Source: Bacteroidota bacterium (GTDB lineage Bacteria; Bacteroidota; Bacteroidia; Bacteroidales; NBLH01). Taken from it: a DNA stretch of 64,000 nt. Made by a program: the position numbers and the translations under genes. The stretch is taken from NCBI GenBank assembly GCA_025361565.1, contig JANYKN010000104.1, positions 34,520 to 98,519 of the forward strand, given 5' to 3'. Below, in pieces: positions 28,123 to 37,891 of the stretch (position 1 is the first letter of the stretch; each line of letters opens with the position of its first letter). Below the pieces are notes generated by a model, which searched no databases, was not told the DNA's origin, and saw nothing but the letters and a program-made list of their open reading frames with translations.

Positions 28123-28347
28123 TCAATTATCCTTGCTGTTAGAATTATTCATGTTCAACTCATTATGAGTAGTATTGTTATCAAATGGAAGATTCCCCCA
28201 TTGCTTTGCATCGCTGCTACTAGTTCGGACTATGCGATATACTATCCATAAAAACAAAATAAAAAAAACTACCAATAAGCCGGATGCCAATATATCCAAA
28301 CCTGCAATTTGCTCTAAAGAATTGGTAATGATTCTCATAATTTCCAA
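28123..28347 (-). CDS. CcoQ/FixQ-like small subunit
   Basis: A 74-residue protein with one membrane segment (about 20-42, LLVVFFILFLWIVYRIV) and a polar Asn/Ser-rich tail, placed between ccoNO and ccoP exactly where FixQ/CcoQ lies in other cbb3 operons. The second Met (position 28338) is an alternative start. CcoQ sequences are poorly conserved, so the call leans on position, size and topology. Confidence 0.75.
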   Translation of the reverse strand: MEIMRIITNSLEQIAGLDILASGLLVVFFILFLWIVYRIVRTSSSDAKQWGNLPFDNNTTHNELNMNNSNSKDN

Positions 28348-28366
28348 ATTTACAATTTAATTAATA

Positions 28367-30508
28367 TTATTGATTTGCCTGACTAACAGAAATATCCCGT
28401 CCTAATTTATGTAAATAAGCCATAATAGCAATCATTTCTTTATCCGCAGCTAAATCGATTTCAGCCGCTTTTAATTCACTTGAAAGACCTTCAGCCTGTG
28501 CTTTTAAATCAGCTTCAGCTTTGTCTGCAAAACCTTTGGGATAAGGTACTCCAAGCATTTGCATAACTTCAATTTTCCGTTTTAGATGTGAAATATCTAA
28601 ATTTTGTGTTGCCAACCATGGATATTTGGGCATGATTGAACCCGGGCTCATTTCTCTAGGATCGATAAAGTGCTTGTAAAGCCATGCCAGATTTCGATAC
28701 ATTTTCCCATCTTTTGCTCCCGCTCTGGCCAAATCAGGTCCTGTGCGCTTAGAACCCCATTGGAATGGATGATCATAAACAAATTCACCTTCTTTTGAAT
28801 ATTCACCATATCGCTCAGTCTCCGAACGGAATGGTCTAACCATTTGTGAATGACAAGTATAGCAGCCTTCTCTAATATATAAATCTCTACCTTCTAGTTC
28901 AAGCGGAGTATAAGGTAACACACTTTGTATTGTAGGAATATTAGATTTTACAACAATAAGCGGAATTATTTCAACTGCTCCACCAACGGCAACTGCAATA
29001 AGTGAAAAAACAGCGAAACGGACAGGTTTTCTCTCCAGCCAACGATGAGTTGATTCACCATCTCTTCTACTTGCTTGCAATTTCTCAAGAGCTGGTGCTT
29101 GTGCTTCTTCATTATTAATAATTGAACCACCTCTAACAGTTTTAATAAGGTTAAAAACCATTAAAATAGCTCCTGTAAAGTAAAAGAGTCCTCCAACAAC
29201 TCTAGTCATATACATTGGTAATATTTGGGTAACCGTTTCAAGGAAATTGGGATATGCAAGAATTCCATCAGACGTAAATTCTTTCCACATAAGGGTTTGC
29301 GTAAAACCTGCCCAATATAATGGAACAGAATACATAAGCATTCCCAAAGTAGCTATCCAAAAATGAGCATTGGCCAATTTCTCAGAAAAAAGTTTAGTAT
29401 TGAAAATCTTGGGTAATAACCAATATAACATACCAAATGTTAAAAATCCATTCCAGCCCATTCCTCCAATATGAACATGTGCAATAGTCCAATCAGTAAA
29501 ATGGCTAAGTGCATTTACGTTTTTAAGCGAAAGCATTGGGCCTTCAAAAGTAGCCATGCCATATGCAGTAACAGCCACAACCATAAATTTGAGTACTGCA
29601 CTATCACGGACTTTATCCCAGGCACCACGTAATGTTAACAAGCCGTTTATCATTCCACCCCATGATGGTGCAATAAGCATGATTGAAAATGTTGTACCAA
29701 GCGCTTGGGCCCAATCTGGTAAAGCTTGATATAGTAAGTGATGAGGACCAGCCCACATGTAGATAAAAACCAGCGCCCAAAAATGCAAAATGGATAATTT
29801 ATAAGAATATACGGGACGATTAGCAATTTTTGGTAAAAAATAATACATCAAACCAAGGAAGGGTGTTGTAAGAAAAAATGCAACTGCATTGTGCCCATAC
29901 CACCATTGAACCAACGCATCCTGCACTCCAGCATAAACTGGATAGCTTTTCAAAATACTGACGGGAATTTCAATCGAATTTCCAATATGAAGAATTGCAA
30001 CTGCTAAAAAACTAGCCAGATAGAACCAAATAGCAACATAAATATGCTGTTCTCTGCGCTTAATCATTGTTCCAATCATATTGGCTCCAAATGCAACCCA
30101 AATAATTGCTATTAGAATATCTATTGGCCATTCAAGCTCCGCATACTCTTTGCCCATTGAATGTCCAGCCAAAAGTGTCACTGCAGCCAGCACAATAATT
30201 AATTGCCATCCCCAAAAGTGTATTTTACTTAACAGATCACTAAACATTCTAGCCTTAAGCAATCTCTGCATAGAATAATACACACCGGTAAAAATTGCAT
30301 TGCCAACAAACGCAAAAATAATTGCGTTTGTATGCACAGGTCGAACCCTACCAAAAGTTGTATACTGAAAATCAAAATTAAAGAATGGAAATGCCAATTG
30401 CAGAGCAATAACCAATCCTACGAGCATGCCTACAATTCCCCATAACATGGTTGCAAAGGCAAATTGTTTAACAATTTTATTATCGTAATAGAATTTTTCT
30501 AGTTCCAT
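28367..30508 (-). CDS. ccoNO: Fused cbb3 oxidase subunit I/II (CcoN-CcoO)
   Basis: A 713-residue fusion. Residues 1-about 470 are CcoN, the twelve-span haem-copper subunit, with RVRPVHTNAIIFAFVGNA, WWYGHNAVAFFLT, HHLLYQALPDWAQ and the IAHVHIGGMGWNGF haem-ligand segment. After a linker and another membrane segment (about 495-518), residues about 530-713 are CcoO with the haem c site CYTCH at about 545 and RYGEYSKEGEFVYDHPFQWGSKRTGPDL. The fusion keeps both parts intact and is the usual Bacteroidota form. Catalytic core of a high-affinity oxidase. Confidence 0.96.
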   Translation of the reverse strand: MELEKFYYDNKIVKQFAFATMLWGIVGMLVGLVIALQLAFPFFNFDFQYTTFGRVRPVHTNAIIFAFVGNAIFTGVYYSMQRLLKARMFSDLLSKIHFWGWQLIIVLAAVTLLAGHSMGKEYAELEWPIDILIAIIWVAFGANMIGTMIKRREQHIYVAIWFYLASFLAVAILHIGNSIEIPVSILKSYPVYAGVQDALVQWWYGHNAVAFFLTTPFLGLMYYFLPKIANRPVYSYKLSILHFWALVFIYMWAGPHHLLYQALPDWAQALGTTFSIMLIAPSWGGMINGLLTLRGAWDKVRDSAVLKFMVVAVTAYGMATFEGPMLSLKNVNALSHFTDWTIAHVHIGGMGWNGFLTFGMLYWLLPKIFNTKLFSEKLANAHFWIATLGMLMYSVPLYWAGFTQTLMWKEFTSDGILAYPNFLETVTQILPMYMTRVVGGLFYFTGAILMVFNLIKTVRGGSIINNEEAQAPALEKLQASRRDGESTHRWLERKPVRFAVFSLIAVAVGGAVEIIPLIVVKSNIPTIQSVLPYTPLELEGRDLYIREGCYTCHSQMVRPFRSETERYGEYSKEGEFVYDHPFQWGSKRTGPDLARAGAKDGKMYRNLAWLYKHFIDPREMSPGSIMPKYPWLATQNLDISHLKRKIEVMQMLGVPYPKGFADKAEADLKAQAEGLSSELKAAEIDLAADKEMIAIMAYLHKLGRDISVSQANQ

Positions 30509-30523
30509 ACACCTTATATTTTA

Positions 30524-30700
30524 TCACTTTTTAGAAGCTTGGTTTTCAGTATTTATTATTTTTTCGTCGTCAAATAACATTCTAATTGAAGGAGTGTAAT
30601 CGTCTTCGTACTGACCAGATCTTACATTCCATATAAATGCGCCTAAAAAAATGATTGCTGCAATCAAACTCAAGCCTATCAACACAAAAATAACAACCAT
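30524..30700 (-). CDS. ccoS: cbb3 oxidase assembly protein CcoS
   Basis: A 58-residue single-span protein needed for cofactor insertion into cbb3 oxidase. The ATG at 30700 (MVVIFVLIGLSLI) gives the standard CcoS architecture: one membrane segment followed by WNVRSGQYEDDYTPSIRMLFDDE, the family hallmark. The longer frame from 30754 adds 18 residues with no counterpart in CcoS. It sits between ccoI and ccoNO. Confidence 0.93.
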   Translation of the reverse strand: MVVIFVLIGLSLIAAIIFLGAFIWNVRSGQYEDDYTPSIRMLFDDEKIINTENQASKK

Positions 30701-30935
30701 TAATCTTAATTTTAAGTTCGAAAGTAATGAATATTTATTACTATCACAATTCAATTTTTTGCTTATTTGTAATTTAAAAAGATTATAAATAAGACAATAT
30801 TAAAATATTAAGATGTAATACTCGTAATTTCAATTTAAGGAGCTTTTTTTGAAGAAATTGGTTCTGGAATTGACAGAAGAATGTTAGGGAAATCGTAATC
30901 TATAAAAATCAGTATGTTAATGCTATGTTGTCTAT

Positions 30936-33323
30936 TCAAGATTCTACATTTAACTTTCGACAGACTACAGAAGTAAACAAAGTTACAAATGCAACAACCG
31001 AAACTGAACTTAATGGCATCAATATAGCTGCAACAATTGGAGAAAGTTGTCCGGTAACAGCAAATGAAATACCTATTATATTATATATAAATGAAATAAT
31101 AAAACTCAGCTTGACTATTTTCAAACTCGATTTGGACAATTTAATAAATTCAGTAAGAGATTTAATATTAGACGATTCAAGAATAGCATCACAAGCCGGA
31201 GAGAAATGATACACATCGTCAGCAATGGAAATACTAACATCTGCAGTCTTTAATGCCCCTGAATCATTTAAGCCATCTCCAATCATTAAAACATTTTTTC
31301 CTTGATTTTTCAAGTTTTGGATGTAAGCCTTTTTTTCTGCAGGAGACTGGTTAAAATGCAAATTCTTATCTGTATTAAACAGGTAGGTGAGTTTCTGTTT
31401 CTCAGCATCATTATCACCCGAAACCAGATGAAGATCAAAGTTTATACGCAGGTTTTCAATAAGTAAATCAACCCCTTCTCTATATTTATTTCTAATTTTA
31501 AAATTTCCTTTTATTTCACCATTAAAAGATAAGTGAACGTTAGAACTATTGTCGTTCCGATAAGTGGTAGTTCCAGAAACAAATTCGATGGAACCAAGCT
31601 TTAATAGAACATTGTCAAATTCACCAATTAAGCCTCTCGAAGGTATTTCTCGATAATTTAAAACAGAAATTATTGAGATATCCTTATAATAATTAGAAAT
31701 TGCATTACTAAATGGATGGCTGGAATTCCGGGTCAAAGATTTAATCATTGAAATTTCTTTGTCCGACAAATAATCGCCTACATAATCAATACTAAGCATA
31801 TCTGCTTGTGTAATGGTTCCTGTCTTGTCAAAAACAATAGTATCTATTTTAGTCAATTTTTCAACAACATCAGAGTTTTTGAGATAAAACCCCTTTTTGC
31901 CAAAAAAACTCATAGTGTTTCCATAAGCAAAGGGGATTGATAGTGCCATAGCACAAGGACAAGCAACAATGAGAACCGAAGTAAGCGCTTTAATTACCAG
32001 CTCAGGGTTAAAAACACTCCAATAAATGGCTGCCAACAAGCTTATTCCAATAACAATAACCGTAAAACGCTTACTTACCCTGTCGATTAATTTGTTTAAA
32101 TTGTCAGGTTCGTCAGCTTTTTCAGTCTGGTTCCACAGTTTTGTCAATTGACTTTGCTCAACCCTGTTTTTTACTAATAATTCAATTGAACTTCCAATTT
32201 GCCTGCCACCTGCATAAATCATATCATCCAGATGCTTTTTTACAGGTTTCGATTCACCCGTAACAAAACTGTAATCTATATTTGCATCACCTTTTAACAG
32301 AATGGAATCCGCAGGAATAAGTTCCTGATTATGCACCAGAATTATATCATTTTCATTGATTTTTTCAAGAGGTACACTCAATTCTACATCACCATCAAGC
32401 TTTGTTACTGCAACCGGAAAATATGATTTATAATCTCTTTCGAAGGACAATGCCTGATAGGTTTTATTTTGATACCACTTTCCTATTAGAATAAAAAAAA
32501 CAAATCCACACAAGGAATCCATATAACCTGCTCCTGACTTGGAAATAATCTCATATGCACTTTGAAAAAAAATAGCGAGCATTCCCATTGCAATTGGAAA
32601 ATCAATATTTATAATTCTATGTTTTAGGCTTTTAAATGCAGACAACAAATAATCCTGAGCACTATAAGTTATCACAGGAATTGCAAAAATCAAGTTTAAT
32701 ACACCAAAAAGAATCTTGTACTTTTCGTCGATTCCCAATGTACCTTGGATATACTCCGGAAAACTAAACAGCATGGTATTTCCAAATGCAAAACCGGCAA
32801 AACCAATTTTAAAAAGCAATTTTTTGTTTTGCTGATTTGATTTTCTTTTATCTGTATCTTCAAGTGTAATGTTAGGAATATAGTGTATAGATGCTAACAA
32901 TTCAACAACTTGCCTAAGTGAAACTTCATTTTCGGAAAATGAAATATTTACTTGTTTTTTTATAAAATTAACCCTCGACTGCCTGATACCTTTATTTAAT
33001 CTATTTAGATTTTCAAGCAACCAAATACAAGAACTACAATGAATTGAAGGTATGAATAAAGTAATTCTCCGATAATCCCCTTCGTTAAATTCATATAATC
33101 TACTAATGATTTCAGCATTATCGAGATATGCATATTTCTTTCCGAAGTCCTGAGTGTCAATTTTTATCCCGGGAGTCTGGTCAATTTTGTAATAAGTATA
33201 AAGTTCATTTTCATTCAATAATTGAAAAACAGTTTTACATCCAACACAACAGAATGATTTTTCATTCCAAATTATTGGATTATTAGCACAATCTTCGCCA
33301 CAATGAACACAAGGATTCGACAT
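30936..33323 (-). CDS. ccoI: Copper-exporting P-type ATPase of the CcoI/FixI type
   Basis: P1B-ATPase supplying copper for cbb3 assembly, 795 residues. The N-terminal Cys-rich metal-binding domain (CVHCGEDCANN..CCVGCKTVF, 5-33) is the type linked to FixI, followed by an HMA domain with CSSC at 96-99. The core shows the TGES actuator loop (355-358), CPC at 455-457 in the metal-binding membrane segment, DKTGT at 499-503 and the GDGLNDSGAL hinge. All catalytic residues are present. Upstream of ccoS-NO-Q-P; a small membrane protein gene diverges from its promoter. Confidence 0.95.
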   Translation of the reverse strand: MSNPCVHCGEDCANNPIIWNEKSFCCVGCKTVFQLLNENELYTYYKIDQTPGIKIDTQDFGKKYAYLDNAEIISRLYEFNEGDYRRITLFIPSIHCSSCIWLLENLNRLNKGIRQSRVNFIKKQVNISFSENEVSLRQVVELLASIHYIPNITLEDTDKRKSNQQNKKLLFKIGFAGFAFGNTMLFSFPEYIQGTLGIDEKYKILFGVLNLIFAIPVITYSAQDYLLSAFKSLKHRIINIDFPIAMGMLAIFFQSAYEIISKSGAGYMDSLCGFVFFILIGKWYQNKTYQALSFERDYKSYFPVAVTKLDGDVELSVPLEKINENDIILVHNQELIPADSILLKGDANIDYSFVTGESKPVKKHLDDMIYAGGRQIGSSIELLVKNRVEQSQLTKLWNQTEKADEPDNLNKLIDRVSKRFTVIVIGISLLAAIYWSVFNPELVIKALTSVLIVACPCAMALSIPFAYGNTMSFFGKKGFYLKNSDVVEKLTKIDTIVFDKTGTITQADMLSIDYVGDYLSDKEISMIKSLTRNSSHPFSNAISNYYKDISIISVLNYREIPSRGLIGEFDNVLLKLGSIEFVSGTTTYRNDNSSNVHLSFNGEIKGNFKIRNKYREGVDLLIENLRINFDLHLVSGDNDAEKQKLTYLFNTDKNLHFNQSPAEKKAYIQNLKNQGKNVLMIGDGLNDSGALKTADVSISIADDVYHFSPACDAILESSNIKSLTEFIKLSKSSLKIVKLSFIISFIYNIIGISFAVTGQLSPIVAAILMPLSSVSVVAFVTLFTSVVCRKLNVES

Positions 33324-33423
33324 TTATTTTTTTTACAAATTTAATAATTCTGATAAAAATGGCTAATTTGGTTTTTTTATATCGCTAAAACAGTGTGTTC
33401 AAAATAATTATTAATTCACCTTT

Positions 33424-33528
33424 ATGGGAAATGAAAAACTAATTATTAGTATTGTTGCAATAGTTATACTGGGACATTTATTGATTGGATTTATTTGGAT
33501 CTTTTACAAAATCTACAAGAAAAGATAA
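33424..33528 (+). CDS. 34-residue single-span membrane protein
   Basis: ATG at 33424, TAA at 33526-33528. The product MGNEKLIISIVAIVILGHLL... is one hydrophobic helix (about 6-29) with a basic C-terminus (YKIYKKR), so the end probably faces the cytoplasm. It diverges from ccoI across a 100-base gap. Small single-span proteins accompany many oxidases, which makes a role in the cbb3 system conceivable, but no family was recognised. Confidence 0.5.
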   Translation: MGNEKLIISIVAIVILGHLLIGFIWIFYKIYKKR

Positions 33529-33937
33529 GTAACTGATTATGTTCTACATAAAAATTATTACTAAATTATGTTGTACAGTTTGTAACAATACTTCTAATCT
33601 ATTATTTTTTTTCTGATAAAGCTCTTGTCCTTCCATCCCAATAGAAGAAATAATTGTTTTAAAGAATTGGCATAAGTTACTAATCCTAAACAATAAAAAG
33701 ATTATTAAATCATACACAATTTCTATTGGACATAAACCAAAAAGTGCTGTGCATTTCAAAGGCGATGATAAAACGTCAGATAGGCTTGGGTATATTTGGA
33801 AATTCTACAGAAGGAAAGATTAGACTCATGCCCGCATAGCGCTAGCCAATAAAGAAATTGAAGAAATATTCTATTAGAGTGAAGTTGGAACATCCATCAA
33901 AATTTGATCTTAACGAATTGGAACAATCGCTAAAGGA
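33529..33937. other. Intergenic region before pssA, no convincing gene
   Basis: About 400 bases downstream of the small membrane protein. Open frames on both strands here (33544-33759 minus; 33858-34061 plus, running into pssA) have unconvincing compositions. A plus-strand tail ALANKEIEEIFY ending at 33876 looks coding-like and could be a gene remnant. Nothing firmer is visible. Confidence 0.35.
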
Positions 33938-34789
33938 TCATTCCATAAACAATCTGTCAAGATTTTGCTCTGTCCTCTTTTTCAATCTTTTACTTAACAT
34001 ATTATCAAAAAATGAAAAAGTGATGTATAAGATAAAAATAAGCGGGATAGCTAAAACCTGAATTGAAATAAAAAATAGAAAAGAACAAATAAGAAAATAA
34101 AATTTCAATCTATTATCTTCAAAACTCAGGGTTTTAAATTTCATGGAGAACATAGGGATTTCAAGGACCAGCAAAGAAGATAAAAGTATTACAAGAGGAA
34201 CAAGGAAAAATGGCTTTACTATAAACGCTTCAAAAAGCACCAATCCTAAAAAGAAATATATATTCCTTGAAATATCCGGAAATAGAACAAGGCGATCAAT
34301 TGGATTAAATTCGGCAATTAATGGAATTGAAGCAATTAACATTGCACAAGCAGGAGTTGCCAATCCAAGAAATGATTCTGTTTGCCTTGTATCTACATTG
34401 AATTTTGCAAGTCTGATGGCTGAAAATATTGCAATTAATAAAGCTGAAAACAAAATCAAGATATCTGAAAAAGGCAACGAAAATGAAAATTGTTTAATTT
34501 GCAAACTGTATTTTAACAATTGATAAACTATCATAGAAGGAGCTAAACCAAAACTAATCATATCAGCAAGAGAGTCCAACTCTTTTCCAACTGGTGAAAT
34601 TGCTTTAAGGGTTCTCGCCGCAAAACCATCGAAAAAATCGAAAACAGCAGCAATATAAATAAAATAAGAGGCAAGTGCCAGGTTATTTCTGCCTTCAAAT
34701 GTCAACACAATTGCTATTGCACCCGAAAGCAAATTCATTAAGGTGAAAAAATTGGGTATATTCTTGTAAATAAAATTATCTCTTGACAT
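33938..34789 (-). CDS. pssA: CDP-diacylglycerol--serine O-phosphatidyltransferase
   Basis: Makes phosphatidylserine from CDP-diacylglycerol and serine. The 283-residue membrane protein has the CDP-alcohol phosphotransferase motif DG(x)2AR(x)8G(x)3D(x)3D as DFFDGFAARTLKAISP..GKELDSLADMISFG (about 49-79), preceded by the NFFTLMNLLSGAIAI start. About seven membrane segments follow. The tail after about residue 235 is a weakly conserved hydrophobic and basic extension. psd and cdsA lie 1.6-3 kb away on the same strand, so the window encodes the path from phosphatidate to phosphatidylethanolamine. Confidence 0.93.
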   Translation of the reverse strand: MSRDNFIYKNIPNFFTLMNLLSGAIAIVLTFEGRNNLALASYFIYIAAVFDFFDGFAARTLKAISPVGKELDSLADMISFGLAPSMIVYQLLKYSLQIKQFSFSLPFSDILILFSALLIAIFSAIRLAKFNVDTRQTESFLGLATPACAMLIASIPLIAEFNPIDRLVLFPDISRNIYFFLGLVLFEAFIVKPFFLVPLVILLSSLLVLEIPMFSMKFKTLSFEDNRLKFYFLICSFLFFISIQVLAIPLIFILYITFSFFDNMLSKRLKKRTEQNLDRLFME

Positions 34790-35263
34790 CGGGCCTATTA
34801 TTTAAATATGTAATACATTCTTGGCAAAAATACAATAATTATTTCCAAAATAATCAAAATTATTCATTTTATTGTGTAAATTGACTTATGTATTTTGTCA
34901 AACATTACTTAAAATAATCTTAGTAAACTTTCCTTTTTGAAAATAAATTCATAAAACTTTATACAAGTTTTAGGCCAAGAATATTTTATTTTATTTTTGA
35001 TGTATCTTACACCCATAAATAATTTTGAAAGATAAAGCTTTTAACAAATATTATTGGAAATAATGTTTAAGTAACAGGCTATTTAAACTGATTAACCTGA
35101 ATTAAAACGCGGCTAAAAATAGCTCATTTAATCAAAATAATTGCAAAACTAAAAGAATATCTTTTTATTTGAACATTTATCATATGGTTATTGGTATTTT
35201 TATCGTTTGAAATAATTAAAAGGTAACCAATTGAGTGACTAAATATTTAATTGAATAGAATTA
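34790..35263. other. Divergent intergenic region pssA / PorQ-like gene
   Basis: 474 AT-rich bases between divergent genes, expected to hold both promoters. TATCGTTTG near 35205 is close to, but one base longer than, the TAnnTTTG box. No RNA gene, repeat or small frame is convincing. Confidence 0.4.
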
Positions 35264-36382
35264 ATGAAAATATTCTTAAATAGAAAAAGGAAATCGTATT
35301 TTGATTTAAAAAAATGCTTATTAATTCTGGTTCTATGTATTCATTTAGGAAATTATACTACCAATGCACAATTAGTTACATACAGCAACGAATTTTTAAA
35401 CATAGGGATTGATGCTGCAAGCCTGGCACAGGGAAATTCAGTAATTTCTTCAATAGATGGAGTATGTTCTGGATATTGGAATCCAGCAGGGCTCACCAGC
35501 CTTAAAACTTCAATGGAAGTTTCTGCTATGCATACAAATTATTTTTCGGGCTTAGCGCAATTTGATTTTATTGGAATGGCATACAAGATATCTGATAGCC
35601 TGGCACTAGGGTTTTCTCTGATCAGGTTTGGAGTTGATGACATTCCAAATACATTGAATCTTGTTGATGAAAATGGCAATGTTGATTATGACAGGATTAC
35701 TTATTTTTCAGTTTCGGATTACGCTCTTTTTTTATCCATTGCAAAAAAAACTAAAATCCATAATCTGAACTGGGGTGCTAACATTAAATTAATTTATCGC
35801 CGGCAGGGTGAATTTGCAAATGCATTTGGGTTTGGATTTGATTTGGGAATAAAATACAACTATTACAAATGGAAGTTTGGAGCGGTACTCCGCGACGCCA
35901 CTTCTACTTTTAATATGTGGATTTTTAATAAAAAGTTATTTGAGGAAGTATTTGCTGCAACAAATAATCAAATGCCAACAAACACACTTGAACTTACTCT
36001 TCCCAAACTACTGATTGGTGTTGCTCGGGAGTTTAAATTTAATTCTAAAATAACAATGCTAACTGAAATTGACTTAGACTCTCATTTTGATGGGGAACAT
36101 CATTCTTTAATAAAAGCAAAGCCACTTAGTATTGATCCGCATATTGGACTGCAATTAAGTTATTTACGAAATATATTTATTCGTGCTGGTGTTGATAGGT
36201 TTCAACTCATTGAAGATTTTGACAAGCAAAACAAACTCACTTTTCAGCCTTCTGTGGGTATTGGTTTTTCTTTTTATAACTTTTCGCTTGATTATGCTCT
36301 AACTGATATTGGAGATCAGGCTATTGCACCAATATCGCATATATTTTCACTTAAATATGCATTTGGCAAACAAATAAACTAA
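35264..36382 (+). CDS. PorV/PorQ-family outer membrane protein
   Basis: A 372-residue exported beta-barrel protein of the PorV/PorQ group, which in Bacteroidota includes parts of the type IX secretion system. A signal segment (about 16-36) ends near TNAQ. The mature start LVTYSNEFLNIGIDAASLAQGNSVISSIDGVCSGYWNPAGL is the family hallmark (A-x-G-x-A..W-N-P-A-G-L), followed by alternating beta strands to the end. The C-terminus SLKYAFGKQIN lacks a terminal aromatic. Whether it is PorQ, PorV or another FadL-like paralogue cannot be decided here. It ends 6 bases from the convergent psd. Confidence 0.8.
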   Translation: MKIFLNRKRKSYFDLKKCLLILVLCIHLGNYTTNAQLVTYSNEFLNIGIDAASLAQGNSVISSIDGVCSGYWNPAGLTSLKTSMEVSAMHTNYFSGLAQFDFIGMAYKISDSLALGFSLIRFGVDDIPNTLNLVDENGNVDYDRITYFSVSDYALFLSIAKKTKIHNLNWGANIKLIYRRQGEFANAFGFGFDLGIKYNYYKWKFGAVLRDATSTFNMWIFNKKLFEEVFAATNNQMPTNTLELTLPKLLIGVAREFKFNSKITMLTEIDLDSHFDGEHHSLIKAKPLSIDPHIGLQLSYLRNIFIRAGVDRFQLIEDFDKQNKLTFQPSVGIGFSFYNFSLDYALTDIGDQAIAPISHIFSLKYAFGKQIN

Positions 36383-36388
36383 GTTTTA

Positions 36389-37045
36389 TTAAAACTCTGC
36401 CAATACAGTTTGTTTTCCAACTACTTTATCCTTTAGATTCAACTTTATTTTTGTTCCCAATGGAAGAAAAACATCAACTCTTGAACCAAATTTAATATAA
36501 CCCAGTTCATTATTTTTTTCAGCCATTGAGTCAACTTTTGAATAGGTTACAATTCTCCTTGCAACAGCACCTGCAATTTGTCTGACTAAAATCTGAGTTC
36601 CTTGTGCCGATTCCAAAACAACAGTAGATCTTTCGTTAAGTGTAGATGATTTTGGATGCCAGGCAACCAAAAATTTACCAGGATGATATTTAACATATTT
36701 AACTTTCCCTGCTATCGGATACCAGTTTGCATGAACATTAAAAGGTGACATAAAAATGGATACCTGAATTCTTTTGTCTTTGAAATATTCTTCCTCCAAA
36801 GTTTCTTCAATAACTACAACTTCTCCATCTGCGGGACAAATAATTTGATTTTGACTAGTATTGGAAACTCGTTGAGGTAATCTGAAAAACTGAAGAAAAA
36901 ACAGAAAAACGATTCCTGATGCAACAATAGATAGAATACCAAAAAAGGAAAAACAGGGAACAAAATAAAACACAGCTAAATTTAGGAGTATGAGGACAAT
37001 TAAAACTAAGATTAATGTAGGATATCCCTCGCGATGAATTTTCAT
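36389..37045 (-). CDS. psd: Phosphatidylserine decarboxylase (short, PSD-A type)
   Basis: Converts phosphatidylserine to phosphatidylethanolamine, using a pyruvoyl group made by self-cleavage. The 218-residue product has two N-terminal membrane segments (about 9-50), then the catalytic domain with QVSIFMSPFNVHANWYPI (conserved His) and the cleavage segment GYIKFGSRVDVFLP, where cleavage is expected between Gly and Ser of FGS. Length matches the short bacterial form. cdsA lies 23 bases upstream in the same operon. Confidence 0.94.
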   Translation of the reverse strand: MKIHREGYPTLILVLIVLILLNLAVFYFVPCFSFFGILSIVASGIVFLFFLQFFRLPQRVSNTSQNQIICPADGEVVVIEETLEEEYFKDKRIQVSIFMSPFNVHANWYPIAGKVKYVKYHPGKFLVAWHPKSSTLNERSTVVLESAQGTQILVRQIAGAVARRIVTYSKVDSMAEKNNELGYIKFGSRVDVFLPLGTKIKLNLKDKVVGKQTVLAEF

Positions 37046-37068
37046 AATTACAAAAAAAGTTAAAGTTT

Positions 37069-37890
37069 TTAAACAAATATCTTCAAATAAACAAAAACAA
37101 TTGGGGCAGATAAAAGCAGGCTGTCAAATCTGTCCAATATTCCACCATGCCCTGGTAAAATATTCCCAGAATCTTTAATGTCAGCAGCGCGTTTTAATAA
37201 AGATTCAAAAAGATCGCCCACTGTTCCAAAAGTAAAAGTTATGACAGAAATTGCCAACCAATGCACCAATCCTATCTGCACAACCAAAAGAGAAGCAACA
37301 TAAGCAGCAATCATAGAAAAGATAGCACCACCAACAAATCCTTCCCACGACTTTTTAGGAGAAATTCGCTCAAACAAACGATGCTTCCCAATTGATGAGC
37401 CAACAATATAGGCCCCTGAATCATTTACCCAAATCAAAACAAAATAGGTGATTAATATAATTGGATTGTATTCGATTCCAATTTGGGGATTGTATACAAA
37501 ATAGCTTAATAACCCAAAAGGAACAGCGATATAAATAGCTCCAAAAATCGTAAAAGCAATATTTGCAAATGGATCTTTGTTATTTCTGAATAACTCAATA
37601 ACAAAAATAAAAACAATAAGTGGAACATAAATCATTAGTATTTCATTTCCGATTACTTTAGCTGCCACTAAAAATATACTTGCAAAAATGCTCAGGCCTA
37701 ATACTATACCTGAAAACACCTGAGGTTTTAATTGATTTTTGATAGCAATTTTATAAAATTCAATTAATCCCAACAACACAACTGTGATAAACAAAACAAA
37801 AAAGGAGGCAGGGTGCCAAAGAATTCCTCCTATTAGTATGACTACAAAAACAGCGGATGTTGCTACCCTTTTTAGGAAATTATTTTTCAA
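37069..37890 (-). CDS. cdsA: Phosphatidate cytidylyltransferase
   Basis: Makes CDP-diacylglycerol from phosphatidate and CTP. The 273-residue protein has about eight membrane segments and ends with the CdsA signature: SLLKRAADIKDSGNILPGHGGILDRFDSLL (about 231-260) with KR, KD, HGG and DR-D in place. It starts 1 base after the DUF2007 gene and precedes psd. Together with pssA and psd this supplies phosphatidylethanolamine. Confidence 0.95.
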   Translation of the reverse strand: MKNNFLKRVATSAVFVVILIGGILWHPASFFVLFITVVLLGLIEFYKIAIKNQLKPQVFSGIVLGLSIFASIFLVAAKVIGNEILMIYVPLIVFIFVIELFRNNKDPFANIAFTIFGAIYIAVPFGLLSYFVYNPQIGIEYNPIILITYFVLIWVNDSGAYIVGSSIGKHRLFERISPKKSWEGFVGGAIFSMIAAYVASLLVVQIGLVHWLAISVITFTFGTVGDLFESLLKRAADIKDSGNILPGHGGILDRFDSLLLSAPIVFVYLKIFV

Positions 37891-37891
37891 A

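Noticed and set aside
33544..33759. 71-residue minus-strand frame before pssA
   Set aside because: Composition rich in Leu/Ile/Phe/Cys as expected of a chance frame in AT-rich DNA; no signal or domain.
33858..34061. 67-residue plus-strand frame reaching into pssA
   Set aside because: Its second half is antisense to the pssA C-terminus and it has no family resemblance; the first half alone is too short.
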